Below, one piece after another: positions 26,369 through 35,363 of a stretch of DNA of 64,000 nt (positions are counted from its first letter, which is position 1; each line of letters opens with the position of its first letter). Under the pieces are notes generated by a model that did not search any database, was not told the origin of the DNA, and saw nothing but the letters and a program-made list of their open reading frames with translations. The translations under genes were made by a program, and so were the position numbers. Source of the DNA: Mesobacillus maritimus (GTDB lineage: Bacteria > Bacillota > Bacilli > Bacillales > Cytobacillaceae); assembly GCF_023715205.1 (NCBI RefSeq), contig NZ_JAMBNR010000012.1:62001-126000 (forward strand), in the 5' to 3' direction.

Positions 26369-27412
26369 TTAGGTAACCACTTTCCCTCCATGCCACCATT
26401 TGGAAACCCGTGTTTTAGCCTTTTGGATTAGGTGATAGGCAATGTATGAAATGCTAAAAACAAGAAATGCATCTATGATGTTCCAAATTAAATGCTGAGA
26501 GACATGTCCCAACCCTAAATTACTTAACAACATGTCTACTAGGTCAATAACAAAAACATGGACAGCGTAAATTCCTAAAGAATGGGCCCCTATTTTACTG
26601 ACCCATAATCCCTTTCCAAGTTGTGGATTTTGAATGGTAAAAATAAACAAAAACACAGTGAGTGGAATCGTTGAAATAAAATATTCGCCGTGTTTTGCAG
26701 ATAATATCTTCTCCAACCAATACCCTTCAATCACTTGGAGGATTAAAAAGAAAACAATCAATAAGGCAGAAGTTTCCATACTGAAACTTCGGGAATAACT
26801 GACAGATTTAGGGTGGGAAAAGCAGAAACCCAGTGTCGTATAAAATAGACCAATAAACAGCGCATCTCGGGAAGTGACTGGTAATTCAATAAAAAATGAG
26901 TAGGACTGGCCGAAAAGCCCCGCAACATTTAGAAAAAGGCCTATGATGACCAAAAGGTTTAACTGTTTCATTTTATAAAAGAGATATAAAGTACTTATAC
27001 TCCAAGCTAAAGAAATGACGAACCAAAGTTGATAGCCGCTTGTTCCTTGTCCGTAGTATAGGAGATTTAAAGCGGTAAGGTCATCAAAATATCTAAAAAG
27101 ACCTTGAGTGAGGTTTCCATCACTAGCAGAGATACGTAAAACATCATAGCAAATATAAAATAAAAGCCAGCTTACATAAATTTTGAGTATTTTTATTGAA
27201 TATTTTTTGAAGTAATTTAGGGATTCAGGATTTTTTCGTATCTTTATTCCGAACAAGTATCCTGAAGCGGCAAAAAAATAAGGGACAGCAAACCTCGAAA
27301 GGTTATCCAGTGCAAAATACCCGAGTTGGTGATCTCTTGGAAAGGTGTGAATGATGACTACAGCAAGAATAGCAAAAAACTTTATAAAATCAATTGCGTA
27401 ATTTCTTTCCAA
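26369..27412 (-). CDS. Acyltransferase family 3 membrane protein
   Basis: 347 residues, about ten transmembrane helices. The N-terminal MERNYAIDFIKFFAILAVVIIHTF contains the acyltransferase-3 pattern with the conserved His in helix 1, and RFAVPYFFAASGYLFG follows. Such proteins (OafA and relatives) move acetyl or succinyl groups onto surface sugars. The target is not evident; there is no polysaccharide cluster next to it. A GGGGGG site precedes the ATG. No clear terminator follows it, so transcription might run into the structured region upstream of the polyamine genes. Confidence 0.85.
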   Translation of the reverse strand: MERNYAIDFIKFFAILAVVIIHTFPRDHQLGYFALDNLSRFAVPYFFAASGYLFGIKIRKNPESLNYFKKYSIKILKIYVSWLLFYICYDVLRISASDGNLTQGLFRYFDDLTALNLLYYGQGTSGYQLWFVISLAWSISTLYLFYKMKQLNLLVIIGLFLNVAGLFGQSYSFFIELPVTSRDALFIGLFYTTLGFCFSHPKSVSYSRSFSMETSALLIVFFLILQVIEGYWLEKILSAKHGEYFISTIPLTVFLFIFTIQNPQLGKGLWVSKIGAHSLGIYAVHVFVIDLVDMLLSNLGLGHVSQHLIWNIIDAFLVFSISYIAYHLIQKAKTRVSKWWHGGKVVT

Positions 27413-27494
27413 TATCTGTCCCCCCTGTATGCCAATTGTTTTACTTTTATAGTTTATCCTTACTGGTTTTCTCTATGTACCTAGTGTAATGATT

Positions 27495-27527
27495 GGACTT
27501 AAGGGTGCTAATAAAGTCCGTTTTTTT
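27495..27527 (+). terminator. Orphan terminator-like hairpin
   Basis: GGACTT (27495-27500) pairs with AAGTCC (27514-27519), with TTA/TAA pairing inside, followed by a T run at 27521-27527. No forward gene ends before it; it could end an unrecognised short transcript. The rest of 27413-27648 holds nothing else. Confidence 0.35.
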
Positions 27528-27648
27528 CATTAGGAATGATAAATACTTTTGGAATCATCGTATATCTTGTTTACATCCTGCTCATTGACTAGATTCACTT
27601 GAACTCTTGAAATTTTATTTTATCCGGTAGGAAGGAGTGAATTTCAAA

Positions 27649-27720
27649 ATGGAGAATAAATATAAAGTAATAAATCTGGGAGGAGTTATTCGGTCATACA
27701 TTGGTAGGGAAGAAGTTTAA
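27649..27720 (+). CDS. Possible 23-residue peptide
   Basis: ATG 27649 follows GGAAGGAGTG by about ten bases. The product is MENKYKVINLGGVIRSYIGR plus EEV. It is too short to judge coding potential; it may be a leader peptide or the remnant of a gene. Confidence 0.3.
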   Translation: MENKYKVINLGGVIRSYIGREEV

Positions 27721-27798
27721 TGTTACTCACATAGCCTTGAAAACCCACCTTGACCAATCAAGACAGATTTAATCATTGAAACGATGAGGAGTAAAAAA

Positions 27799-28626
27799 AT
27801 GCTAACGAATCAACAAATAACGGAGATAAAAACACTTCAGGAAATTTGCGAAAAAGATGGAGGATTTCAGCTGAAATTAAATTTTGATATGCTTGAGAAT
27901 CGATCAGGAAATCTGAAGGAAGACTTTTTCTATTATAAAGATGGTAGGCTTATTGGGTTTCTTGGGAGCTATGGTTTTGGAAATAAAATAGAATTGTGTG
28001 GGATGGTTCACCCGAATTATCGCCAACAAGGGATATTCTCCAGCCTAATTACGAGTGGGTTGGATGAAGCAAAGCAAAGAGGATTCAGTAAGATTTTACT
28101 AAATGCTCCTGCGAAATCGAATACAGCTAAAACGTTTTTGCAAAATGTCCCATGTACTTTTTACTGTGCAGAGCATCAAATGAAATGGCATCAAACCGAT
28201 TTAATAGAAGATGATAGGATTACAGTTAGACCTTCCGTTTCCAGTGAGGATGAGGAAGCAGAAGTTCTACTTGAAATATCTGGATTTGGTATGAGTGAAA
28301 TAGAAGCAAGAGAAATGCAAAAAATGATTAGTGAACAGAGTAGTGAACAAAAGCTAATTATCGAAGTCGAAGGGAAAATAGCTGGGAAAATGCGGGTTTC
28401 AGAACTGAATGGGGAAGCGTGGATTTACGGATTTGCCGTTTTTCCGGAATTGCGAGGAAAAGGCATTGGACGCCGCGCATTATCGCACGTAGTGAAAATG
28501 GAGCTAGCAAAAGGATTTCCTGTATTTCTGGAAGTGGAAGCGAAAAATGCCCGTGCGCTTACATTGTATGAATCATGTGGGTTTAAAACTTATCATTCAC
28601 AAAACTATTATGAGTATACGAAATAG
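27799..28626 (+). CDS. Tandem GNAT acetyltransferase
   Basis: 275 residues with two GNAT domains. The first contains ELCGMVHPNYRQQGIFSSLI (a degenerate CoA loop RQQGIF) and the second IYGFAVFPELRGKGIGRRAL with a full R-G-K-G-I-G-R acetyl-CoA loop, then VEAKNARALTLYESCGF. The layout resembles mycothiol-synthase-like double GNATs, where only the C-terminal domain is active. Substrate unknown. The start is ATG 27799 with GAGGAG upstream; the in-frame ATG at 27784 is part of that site. Confidence 0.87.
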   Translation: MLTNQQITEIKTLQEICEKDGGFQLKLNFDMLENRSGNLKEDFFYYKDGRLIGFLGSYGFGNKIELCGMVHPNYRQQGIFSSLITSGLDEAKQRGFSKILLNAPAKSNTAKTFLQNVPCTFYCAEHQMKWHQTDLIEDDRITVRPSVSSEDEEAEVLLEISGFGMSEIEAREMQKMISEQSSEQKLIIEVEGKIAGKMRVSELNGEAWIYGFAVFPELRGKGIGRRALSHVVKMELAKGFPVFLEVEAKNARALTLYESCGFKTYHSQNYYEYTK

Positions 28627-28631
28627 AAAAA

Positions 28632-28680
28632 AACAGCTAGTCGCATTGTATAAGAAGCGGCAAGCTGTTTTTTTTTTTTT
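28632..28680 (+). terminator. Terminator with long T run
   Basis: AACAGCTAGTCGC pairs with GCGGCAAGCTGTT (mismatches at two positions) followed by fourteen Ts. Confidence 0.85.
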
Positions 28681-28813
28681 CACTGGATGGCTCATTTAAG
28701 GTTATTTTTTACATCCTGGAGTTAGGGAAAAATCAGCATACATGCTGAACAACAGGGAATCCTACTGTTGAATGTTTTAAGAGTAGGGTGTTAAGGCATA
28801 AAGGAGGAAATAC

Positions 28814-29338
28814 ATGCATCTAGTTAAACAAGGAATCATGGCCTTTTGTTTGATTATGATTGTAGGAAATATGGCGGGGTGCAGCAACACAGCCGGTAGC
28901 AATGACACGGATCAAAGAATTTCCATACTTGAAACAACAAATGTGGAAGATCAGGAGTTGGTGGTCGGGAAATATCCTTTCCCGAGTCAACAAAAATCGA
29001 AAGGAACTGGAAAACTAACAGTCATTACACCTGCGGGGTCATCTGCCAACGATACAACACCGGTGTTTTATGTTGACAACGATGACCGCCATGTTCAAAT
29101 AGCGATTAATGCGGACCATTTTGATGGGAGTAAGCAGACTTTTGTGTACGTGGATCAGCTTTACTTAAAACCGGAACAATTTGTTACGCGCACGAAAACC
29201 TCCATTGATTTACAAGATAAACTGATTCGCCCGGGTACACATACCATTTCTTTTATTCAGTTTGAGGATGATAATCCGTATAAAGGAAAGGTAACGAATT
29301 TTTCAGAAGTCGATTATCGAGTGGCTAAAAAGAAATAA
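28814..29338 (+). CDS. Predicted lipoprotein, 174 residues
   Basis: A lipoprotein signal (hydrophobic IMAFCLIMIVGNMAGC, lipobox MAGC at residues 20-23) is followed by a beta-rich domain: VITPAGSSANDTTPVFYVDNDDRHVQI and QFVTRTKTSIDLQDKLIRPG. It resembles small extracytoplasmic beta-sandwich proteins, but I do not know the family. AAAGGAGGAAATAC precedes the ATG, so expression should be efficient. It would be anchored to the outer face of the cell membrane. A terminator follows. Confidence 0.75.
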   Translation: MHLVKQGIMAFCLIMIVGNMAGCSNTAGSNDTDQRISILETTNVEDQELVVGKYPFPSQQKSKGTGKLTVITPAGSSANDTTPVFYVDNDDRHVQIAINADHFDGSKQTFVYVDQLYLKPEQFVTRTKTSIDLQDKLIRPGTHTISFIQFEDDNPYKGKVTNFSEVDYRVAKKK

Positions 29339-29351
29339 GCATTCAAAACAG

Positions 29352-29391
29352 ACAAGATGGAGAGCAGGACCTTGACCATCTTGTTTTTTTT
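29352..29391. terminator. Terminator between convergent genes
   Basis: ACAAGATGG (29352-29360) pairs with CCATCTTGT (29376-29384) followed by a T run on the forward strand. Confidence 0.85.
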
Positions 29392-29399
29392 GTTGAAGT

Positions 29400-29878
29400 T
29401 CAGCTATCCTTTGTATTTGTAACTTTAGCAGTAGTATAGACACCGTGTAATGGGCGATTTTTTATTATGGCTAGTAGTTGTTCAGCCATATAGGTTGAGT
29501 TATATAAGAAGCCATGCTGAACCCATTCAATAATCATTCCGAAAATGGCATAAGCATGATAACTAGCTTGCAATTCTCGATCAATAGTTGGGTGGGGTTG
29601 GTGGGCAATCAGGTCTTTCAATGCGAGCTCTTTTAAGACGGTACATAATTTTGATTGGAACTCGATTAACCTATTGGACTTTACGATTAACGTATAAAAG
29701 TCTTTATATTGTGTTACATGATCAAAAATCTTAACAGCAGAGGAAGGCAATGTTTCAATGTCGATGGCCTCACTATTTTTATAAGGCTCACGATATGAGG
29801 AGATTAAACTGGAAATGACATCATCAATGATTTCGTCTAAGATATCCTCTTTATATCAAAAATGCTTATAAAACCTAT
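29400..29878 (-). pseudogene. TetR family regulator, broken (in-frame TGA, HTH lost)
   Basis: The frame from 29750 down encodes a TetR ligand domain. Reading upstream in the same frame gives EDILDEIIDDVISSLISSYR and, before that, RFYKHF, then a TGA at 29858-29856, then YKEDIL. FYKHF-x-x-KED is the end of the TetR recognition region, so the TGA replaces a residue of that linker. Further upstream only a decayed fragment remains and the first helices of the DNA-binding domain are missing. The product, if any, would be a DNA-binding-dead fragment. It stands divergent to a SDR gene that is broken too. Confidence 0.75.
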
Positions 29879-29904
29879 GTGATAAAAATAAGAAAATCAA
29901 CAAC

Positions 29905-29921
29905 TGTTCAATAACTGAACA
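29905..29921. promoter_or_regulatory. Palindromic operator upstream of broken SDR gene
   Basis: TGTTCA-ATAAC-TGAACA, a perfect 6-5-6 palindrome of TetR-operator size, lies between the divergent TetR and SDR genes. It is intact although both genes carry stops. Confidence 0.55.
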
Positions 29922-29950
29922 AGACATCTACAAACTTAGGAGGAATAATC

Positions 29951-30712
29951 ATGAAACTTCAAGACAAAGTAGAGATTGTAACAGGTGTAGCATCAGGAAT
30001 GGGCAAAGCAATTGCAGAGTTATATGCGACAGAAGGCGCCAAAGTGATTGTTGCTGACCTTAATATAGAAGGTGCTGAAGCGGTTGTGGAAGGCATCGAA
30101 AACAATGGTGGAGCTGCGAAAGCGGTTCAAGTGAACGTAGCTAGTTTAACAGAAATCGAAAATATGATTGACAAGGCAGTAAAAGAATATGGAACCTTAG
30201 ATATTCTTGTAAACAATGCTGGTATCATGGATGGATTTGAACCTGTTGGGGAAATCAATGATGATCGCTGGGATTTAATTTGTGATGTTAATACAAAAGG
30301 CGTTATGCGAGCGATGCGCAAAGCGATTCCGATTTTCTAAGAAAAAGGAAAAGGGACAATTATTAATATCGCCTCTACTGGCGGCTTAAACGGTGCACAT
30401 GCGGGTGCAGCATATGGAGCTTCCAAACATGCGGTTATTGGTCTTACCAAAAATACAGGCTATATGTACGCAAATGAAGGCATCCGCTGTAATGCAATAG
30501 CTCCAGGAGGCGTTAAAACAAACATTGCACAATCAATGAGCAATGTAAGTCAATTCGGGATGGATCGCACAAAAGCAGTTCAAGGTGTTATGCCACGTCT
30601 AGGTGAATCAGAAGAAGTAGCAAAAGTAGCATTATTCTTGGCTTCTGATGACGCTAGCTTTGTAAACGGAACCGTAGTAGTTGCTGATGGAGGATGGACT
30701 GCAGCGTTTTAA
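29951..30712 (+). pseudogene. SDR family oxidoreductase interrupted by one in-frame stop
   Basis: A 253-residue classical SDR in one frame apart from TAA at codon 130 (30338-30340). GVASGMGKAIA (cofactor loop), NNAG, NIAST (catalytic Ser) and YGASK (Tyr/Lys) are all present on the two sides of the stop, and the ending FVNGTVVVADGGWTAAF is the usual SDR C-terminus. The stop sits where relatives often have Leu (TTA to TAA is one change) just before EKGKGTIINIAS. Everything else is well kept, so the lesion looks recent. A re-start at an internal ATG would lack the cofactor domain. Confidence 0.85.
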
Positions 30713-30722
30713 AAAAAGCGAA

Positions 30723-30771
30723 AGCGGCTCGCCCAACTCCGACTGGCTTATGACCCGAGGAGTTAGCCGCT
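30723..30771. repeat. REP-like palindrome
   Basis: AGCGGCT (30723-30729) and AGCCGCT (30765-30771) enclose a second pair AACTCC (30735-30740) / GGAGTT (30759-30764). The next bases (AAAAGCGGAAACGCCC at 30787) have the GC-rich look of Bacillus intergenic REP sequences. It is GC-richer than its surroundings. Confidence 0.5.
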
Positions 30772-30861
30772 GTAGCTAGACAATAGAAAAGCGGAAACGC
30801 CCTATAAAGCGCCGTATGATTTAGATAAGAATGCTTTAGGTTAAAACAATTCATTCTAAGA

Positions 30862-30904
30862 AAAAAAGCGATTCCTCATCGATGTACGAGAGGAGTCGCT
30901 TTTT
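30862..30904. terminator. Bidirectional terminator
   Basis: AAGCGATTCCTC pairs with GAGGAGTCGCTT (one mismatch), flanked by A and T runs on both sides. It serves the reverse-strand DUF368 gene. Confidence 0.85.
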
Positions 30905-31728
30905 TAACGTTCTCCAGCTTGTCCGAGCAGATAAGCCAAGTAAAATCCGAATACGAACGTAATCAAACAAATGATGGTGTATAAGAATGTCTCAGGTAAT
31001 CCTGGAAAGATAACAAAAATACTTCCAACAACAAAACCCGTTACAACTGCGTACGTTGCAGTACGGAAGTTTTTGAATAAATAAGAAATAAATTTACTAG
31101 TTAGTAAAAGGCCGATCACCACACCGAAACCTACCGCAAGGATAATAGGGAAGTGTAGGGTTTTGACGGCGTTAATGATTGTTTCATATACTCCTAATAA
31201 TAAGAGGACAAGGGAGCCGCTAATTCCAGGCAGGATCATCGCCGAACTAGCAAGCCACCCGGCAAAGAATAAAAATACATAGTCTTTTCCCGATAAAGAG
31301 GTCATCACAGCTGATGTTGGTTCACCCATAAAACCTGTCCAAGCAACAAATATGGCTGCGATAACTAAAAGCACGTAATGACTAGCTTGAAAGTTTTGTT
31401 TGTATTCTGCTTCTCTTAATAAAAGTGGAACAATAGCCATTACAAGACCAAGGAAAAAGAAAAACGTCGGTTTTGGGAAAGATTCAAGGAGATAACTAAA
31501 CAAGTGGCTTAAAGTAAGGATGGAAATGCCCATACCGAGACCAACTGGTATCAAGAAAATCACATGTCTTTTCCAATCTTTAGTGGTTAGTCCGTTAATC
31601 GCACCAATTAAGCGTTCGTAAATGCCGACCAATAAGGCAATCGTGCCCCCACTTACGCCAGGAACGACATCACTTGCGCCGATCATCATTCCTTTAAAAA
31701 GGTTTTTCCATTGAAACAAGCTAAACAT
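30904..31728 (-). CDS. DUF368 membrane protein (PopT-type polyprenyl-phosphate translocase)
   Basis: 274 residues, about eight to nine helices. The opening LFKGMMIGASDVVPGVSGGTIALLVGIYE and the repeat-like MILPGISGSLVLLLLGVYE are the two DUF368 signatures, each with the PG-SG pattern. Members of DUF368 (PopT) have been reported to return undecaprenyl phosphate across the membrane for reuse in wall synthesis. Monocistronic with its own terminator. A reverse-oriented copy of the dispersed repeat lies directly upstream. Confidence 0.88.
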   Translation of the reverse strand: MFSLFQWKNLFKGMMIGASDVVPGVSGGTIALLVGIYERLIGAINGLTTKDWKRHVIFLIPVGLGMGISILTLSHLFSYLLESFPKPTFFFFLGLVMAIVPLLLREAEYKQNFQASHYVLLVIAAIFVAWTGFMGEPTSAVMTSLSGKDYVFLFFAGWLASSAMILPGISGSLVLLLLGVYETIINAVKTLHFPIILAVGFGVVIGLLLTSKFISYLFKNFRTATYAVVTGFVVGSIFVIFPGLPETFLYTIICLITFVFGFYLAYLLGQAGER

Positions 31729-31796
31729 CCTTTCTAATTCGTGAAGTACATCCTAGTTTACCATAGCTAGATTTATTTCGTCGCTTTTTTTTTACA

Positions 31797-31972
31797 AGTC
31801 TCTTTTCTCAAATTCTTGAACAAAAAATACTGCTGAATGAGCTAGGTTTTTAATAAAATCGCTTCACTTATGAGAAGAGAACCTGAAAACTTAATTCAAA
31901 CATAAGAAAAGGCTACAATTGCAATAAAATCGGCTGTAGGATTTTAACAACAAAAATTCTTACGAAAACATT
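31797..31972 (-). repeat. Dispersed two-hairpin repeat, copy F (reverse)
   Basis: On the reverse strand: TTCGTAAGAATTTTTGTTG, hairpin GTTAAAATC / GATTTTAT (31948-31940 and 31931-31924), inner GTTCTCTTCTCATAAG arm and end TTTGAGAAAAGAGA. It is especially close to copy E: both share the block TATTTTTTGTTCAAGA and GCTCAT(A/T)CAG-like segments. Confidence 0.8.
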
Positions 31973-32008
31973 TTTACAAAGAGAGGAATGCATTAAGACA
32001 TTCTATAA

Positions 32009-32113
32009 ATGGAAGTTACTGTTAAAGGTAAGAGGGCCTTTTTATCGGGAGGTTCGAATACCTTTTTACCTGAAAACCCTGAACAGAAGCGGTTGGTTCA
32101 AAAAACGTTGTAA
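32009..32113 (+). CDS. Possible 34-residue peptide or gene remnant
   Basis: An ATG-started frame reading MEVTVKGKRAFLSGGSNTFL and ending QKRLVQKTL. It looks protein-like (a beta strand then a charged helix) but has no good ribosome site and could be the remains of a longer gene. The rest of the gap to 32250 holds AAGGAGG at 32131-32137 without an adequate frame, and a 35-base inverted pair ACATGGTT (32139-32146) / AACCATGT (32174-32181). Confidence 0.25.
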   Translation: MEVTVKGKRAFLSGGSNTFLPENPEQKRLVQKTL

Positions 32114-32250
32114 ACGCACGACCTATATATAAGGAGGAACATGGTTATTTGATGGACTAATCATATTCTATAGAACCATGTTAATTCTTCACCAAAAGAG
32201 CATGCGACAATTGATTCAGCTGCTTGCTGAAGTGAAAAAACATAATAAAG

Positions 32251-32291
32251 AGCAGTGGGTTCCTTCGTTACAAGGAAGCCACTGCTTTTTG
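32251..32291. terminator. Terminator
   Basis: AGCAGTGG-GTTCCTT pairs with AAGGAAG-CCACTGCT, followed by TTTTT on the forward strand. The partner forward transcript is not identified. Confidence 0.7.
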
Positions 32292-32326
32292 TTGTTAAGT
32301 AAGGCAATTTTTCGATATGCGCCTAA

Positions 32327-33457
32327 TTATAGATTCGTTTCCTCTGAAGTCCGGTTCCATTTTAAAAGAGGCGGATCTTGAATACTCATATCTTGTTTGT
32401 TCTTCCAGTTATCCGCTTCAGAACCTTGAGCTGTCGTTTCTTTAAAGCCAGTGATAAGCCACGTTTTTTTAGCAGCATCATAGGTTAACGTATAGTTGCG
32501 AATGGCCTTAAAAGAAGCATCGTCAAACTTTTCATAATCTCTAAATTTGATTTTTTCCTTATAGGAAACAAGCGCCGCAATCTCGGCAGACCAATTACCG
32601 TTAAAGTAATTGATCTCTAATTCATCTAAGTTTACAATTGCCCCTAAATATTGCGATTGGATCTCATCAATATACTCCTTAATTAAGGCAAATTCATTTT
32701 CAACAAACAACTGTTCTGCATCAATTTCTTCAGAAATATTGCTGAAACTCGATAACGTAAACTCTGAGGTAGTAAATTTTGAATAATCATGGTTGAAAGT
32801 ATCAAGCGCGACCAGGATTTCCTTTTGAGTCTTTTCATCCTCCATAATGAGTTTATTAGGGTCAACAATAACACTTATATCGTTGGTACCCCAAACCTCA
32901 ATTTGACGCTCTTCTAGAACGGTGCCAAGAGCGTTTTTGATCGTCACTACAACGTCATGGATTCCAGGAACCACTGGTCCAAATGTTCCTTCTTCTTGTC
33001 TATTTACAGGGTGATCCAATGTTTTAAATTGAATTTGGATTTCGTCATCTTCATTTTGGCCACTTACTTTAACGTTTCCAGTTTTGACTTTTAATTTATA
33101 AACTGGATATATGCCCCATTTTTTGCCGTCGGTCGTTAAACTAATTTGGGAATTCGTTGTTCCAAAGTCTTTTCGCTCTATTTGGGTTGTTAAGCTTTCT
33201 TTGGCTACTTGATAGCTGTTATGGTTTTTTTGTAAATAACCAGTTAAGGCTGTAAGTGATTCTTTGCTAACCTCTGCTTCTTTTGAGTCTGCGATAACAA
33301 TTTCATTTAATAACTCCGGCTGATTTTTTTCGACTGCTTTAACGAAAACATTGACTATTTTATCAGGACTTGTCATTTGTAAAAGAAAAACGTGTGTGCC
33401 GACTAACAAGACAACCACAATGGCAGTTACGATGAAAGCCATTCTCTTGTTGTTCAA
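32327..33457 (-). CDS. TcaA/YvbJ-like membrane-anchored protein
   Basis: 376 residues. One N-terminal helix (MAFIVTAIVVVLLVGTHVFL) anchors a large extracytoplasmic part: a TcaA-type second domain after SPDKIVNVFVKAVEKNQPELL, a beta-sandwich (VTIKNALGTVLEERQIEVWG) and a C-terminal NTF2-like segment (YDAAKKTWLITGF). It lacks the N-terminal zinc ribbon usual in TcaA and YvbJ. TcaA proteins in staphylococci affect glycopeptide tolerance and wall stress; the role here is inferred. Start ATG 33457 follows AAGGAGGGAAAG. It is downstream of a lipoprotein gene on the same strand, 12 bases apart, so the two are probably one operon. Confidence 0.78.
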   Translation of the reverse strand: MNNKRMAFIVTAIVVVLLVGTHVFLLQMTSPDKIVNVFVKAVEKNQPELLNEIVIADSKEAEVSKESLTALTGYLQKNHNSYQVAKESLTTQIERKDFGTTNSQISLTTDGKKWGIYPVYKLKVKTGNVKVSGQNEDDEIQIQFKTLDHPVNRQEEGTFGPVVPGIHDVVVTIKNALGTVLEERQIEVWGTNDISVIVDPNKLIMEDEKTQKEILVALDTFNHDYSKFTTSEFTLSSFSNISEEIDAEQLFVENEFALIKEYIDEIQSQYLGAIVNLDELEINYFNGNWSAEIAALVSYKEKIKFRDYEKFDDASFKAIRNYTLTYDAAKKTWLITGFKETTAQGSEADNWKNKQDMSIQDPPLLKWNRTSEETNL

Positions 33458-33469
33458 ATCTTTCCCTCC

Positions 33470-34510
33470 TTATAGAGAGCCAGCTGCAAAAGCTTTAACC
33501 AACCTTTCACTGTTCCAATCGGAAGTATCAACAGACCATTTTCCATCTTTTTCGACCATAACGATGTCGAGTTTTTCACGTGCTTGCTTTGCATCAATTG
33601 AATTTAGAATTTGATCGAGTTTTGAAATGGCGTATTCCTCTGCCTTTTTACGGTCATAATCGTCTGTATTATCTAGGTATTCTCTCGTATGGTCAGATAC
33701 TTCTTGGTATAAATCTCCTAGTGGTATGGTTGTATATTCGAGCGAGACAATTGCTTTTCCATTGGCATGATCCGTGGTGAGGGAGTGAAATTCAGCTTTT
33801 TCTGCTAACAAGGATTTATAGGTCGAATAAGCTTTATCAATTTCTTCATCGGGTACTCCATTTGAAAAAGCCGTTTCAATTGCATCGGCAAAGAGGTTCT
33901 TGGCTTCAGATTGGTGCGCATTTTTATCAACAGAAACGTATTTTTCATAATCTACATTTTCTTTTTCAAGATAAATGGTATCAATATACGCACTAAGCGC
34001 TAAGGAAGGTACATTAAGTTGCTCGAAACTTTCAGCATAATCCGCGGGATTGAGTGGGATGGTCACTTCTTTTGGTTTGGTGTCAGGATCAAGGACGAAT
34101 GGCTTCACTCCAATTTCATATTGTTTTTCTGTGTCTACATAAAAAATCGCCGTGACTTTTTTCAGCTTTTCCGGTCCAATTTCTCCAGTTTCTAGACTAG
34201 ATAATCCGAGCTCTGAATTGAAAAGATCTGTCTCAGCGCTTAATTGTTCATCCCCGTCATAGAGCTTGATTCCGTCAAAAGGTGAGACATCAATTGAAGA
34301 TTTTGAGTTGTTTTTCACTTCTAACTCTACTGCTAACAAACCTGTCGTGTCCTCAACAGAAACACCATCATCGGCATCAGACAATATGAAGGAGGCATCT
34401 GCAATCGCTATACTAACCAAATCGCTTTCTCCACTAGAATCTTTACTGCAGCCACTAAACACAAACATCAATAAAACGAATAAAATGAAAAAACCCCATT
34501 TTTTTCGCAA
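33470..34510 (-). CDS. Predicted lipoprotein (DUF5105-like)
   Basis: About 346 residues. A lipoprotein signal peptide (WGFFILFVLLMFVFSGC, lipobox FSGC) leads to a beta-sandwich domain (LLAVELEVKNNSKSSIDVSPF, a DUF4352-like pattern) and a mixed C-terminal region similar to lipoproteins grouped as DUF5105. It pairs with the TcaA-like protein 12 bases downstream; both face outward, suggesting a joint envelope function. The start is probably TTG 34510, seven bases after GGAGG. ATG 34516 is too close to that site, and starts further upstream lack one. Confidence 0.75.
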   Translation of the reverse strand: MRKKWGFFILFVLLMFVFSGCSKDSSGESDLVSIAIADASFILSDADDGVSVEDTTGLLAVELEVKNNSKSSIDVSPFDGIKLYDGDEQLSAETDLFNSELGLSSLETGEIGPEKLKKVTAIFYVDTEKQYEIGVKPFVLDPDTKPKEVTIPLNPADYAESFEQLNVPSLALSAYIDTIYLEKENVDYEKYVSVDKNAHQSEAKNLFADAIETAFSNGVPDEEIDKAYSTYKSLLAEKAEFHSLTTDHANGKAIVSLEYTTIPLGDLYQEVSDHTREYLDNTDDYDRKKAEEYAISKLDQILNSIDAKQAREKLDIVMVEKDGKWSVDTSDWNSERLVKAFAAGSL

Positions 34511-34835
34511 CGCCATTCCTCCTTTTTTTCTTAACAGGGACAATGGTCTTGCTTTTGTCCACTTCGTGTTAGTAATAGGTAGTACCAATGATTCATTGGT
34601 CACCGATAAAGAGTATATGTTTACAGACAACTTCGATATGATAGGTATTTGTAATCAATAATCTGCACAGGAAAAGATTATGGATCTATAATGACTTTTG
34701 AAGGGGTAACAGGAGTTGGAGGTTTTTATTCACGGCTATAGGAAGACGATTGTTGGAAAATATGTTTGAGCATGAAGTTGTGCTTTAAATGATGAATTGA
34801 GTATAATAGGAAGGCAAAAAAAGGGGGAATAAAAA

Positions 34836-35159
34836 ATGAAAGAAATTAAAATTGAGCAGGAATATCGTGAGCAAATTACAAAAGATGAATTATCTGTAGG
34901 GGTGTTTACAACAACTTGGTGTCCAGATTGTAAACGTCTTGCAATGTTTATTGATGACATTGTTGCAGAACATTCTGATAAGAATTGGTTTACCATTGAC
35001 CGTGATGAATTCCCAGAAGTGTCAGAGGAACAAAATGTGATGGGGATTCCTTCTTTACTTGTGTTTAAAAACGGTGAAAAACTTGCTCATTTACATAGTG
35101 CAAATGCGAAAACTCCTGAGCAAGTAAAAGCGTTTCTAAGTGAAGTAAAAGAAGGTTAA
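34836..35159 (+). CDS. Thioredoxin-family protein (YtpP-like)
   Basis: 107 residues, a single thioredoxin fold. The active-site motif is TTWCPDCKRL (Cys29, Cys32), followed later by MGIPSLLVF with the cis-Pro. The Cys-Pro-Asp-Cys centre, instead of Cys-Gly-Pro-Cys, is typical of Bacillus YtpP-like thioredoxins. Cytosolic thiol-disulfide exchange is expected; the partner is unknown. AAGGGGGAATAAAAA precedes the ATG. Confidence 0.9.
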   Translation: MKEIKIEQEYREQITKDELSVGVFTTTWCPDCKRLAMFIDDIVAEHSDKNWFTIDRDEFPEVSEEQNVMGIPSLLVFKNGEKLAHLHSANAKTPEQVKAFLSEVKEG

Positions 35160-35363
35160 TTTAGAATCAGGTGGCGGACATCACTATTATTTTAGGGTGT
35201 CTGTTCTGCTTCATACTTAATGGAATATCTTTTAAAGATCATGTTTGAAAATTTCCCTTATTGTGTGGACGAAAACGGGAAACCTATGAGGGGATGAAAC
35301 CAAAATACTTTAGGTTTATTACATAATCATAAGGGAAAAAAGAGTGTATCGAATACGGAGGAG

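Noticed and set aside
30464-30712. A separate short SDR gene starting at an internal ATG
   Set aside because: It is in frame with the upstream SDR half across a single stop and has no ribosome site, so the whole is one broken gene.
32178-32381. A 67-codon forward frame running into the TcaA-like gene
   Set aside because: It crosses a strong terminator and has no ribosome site; the second half is antisense to the TcaA-like coding region.
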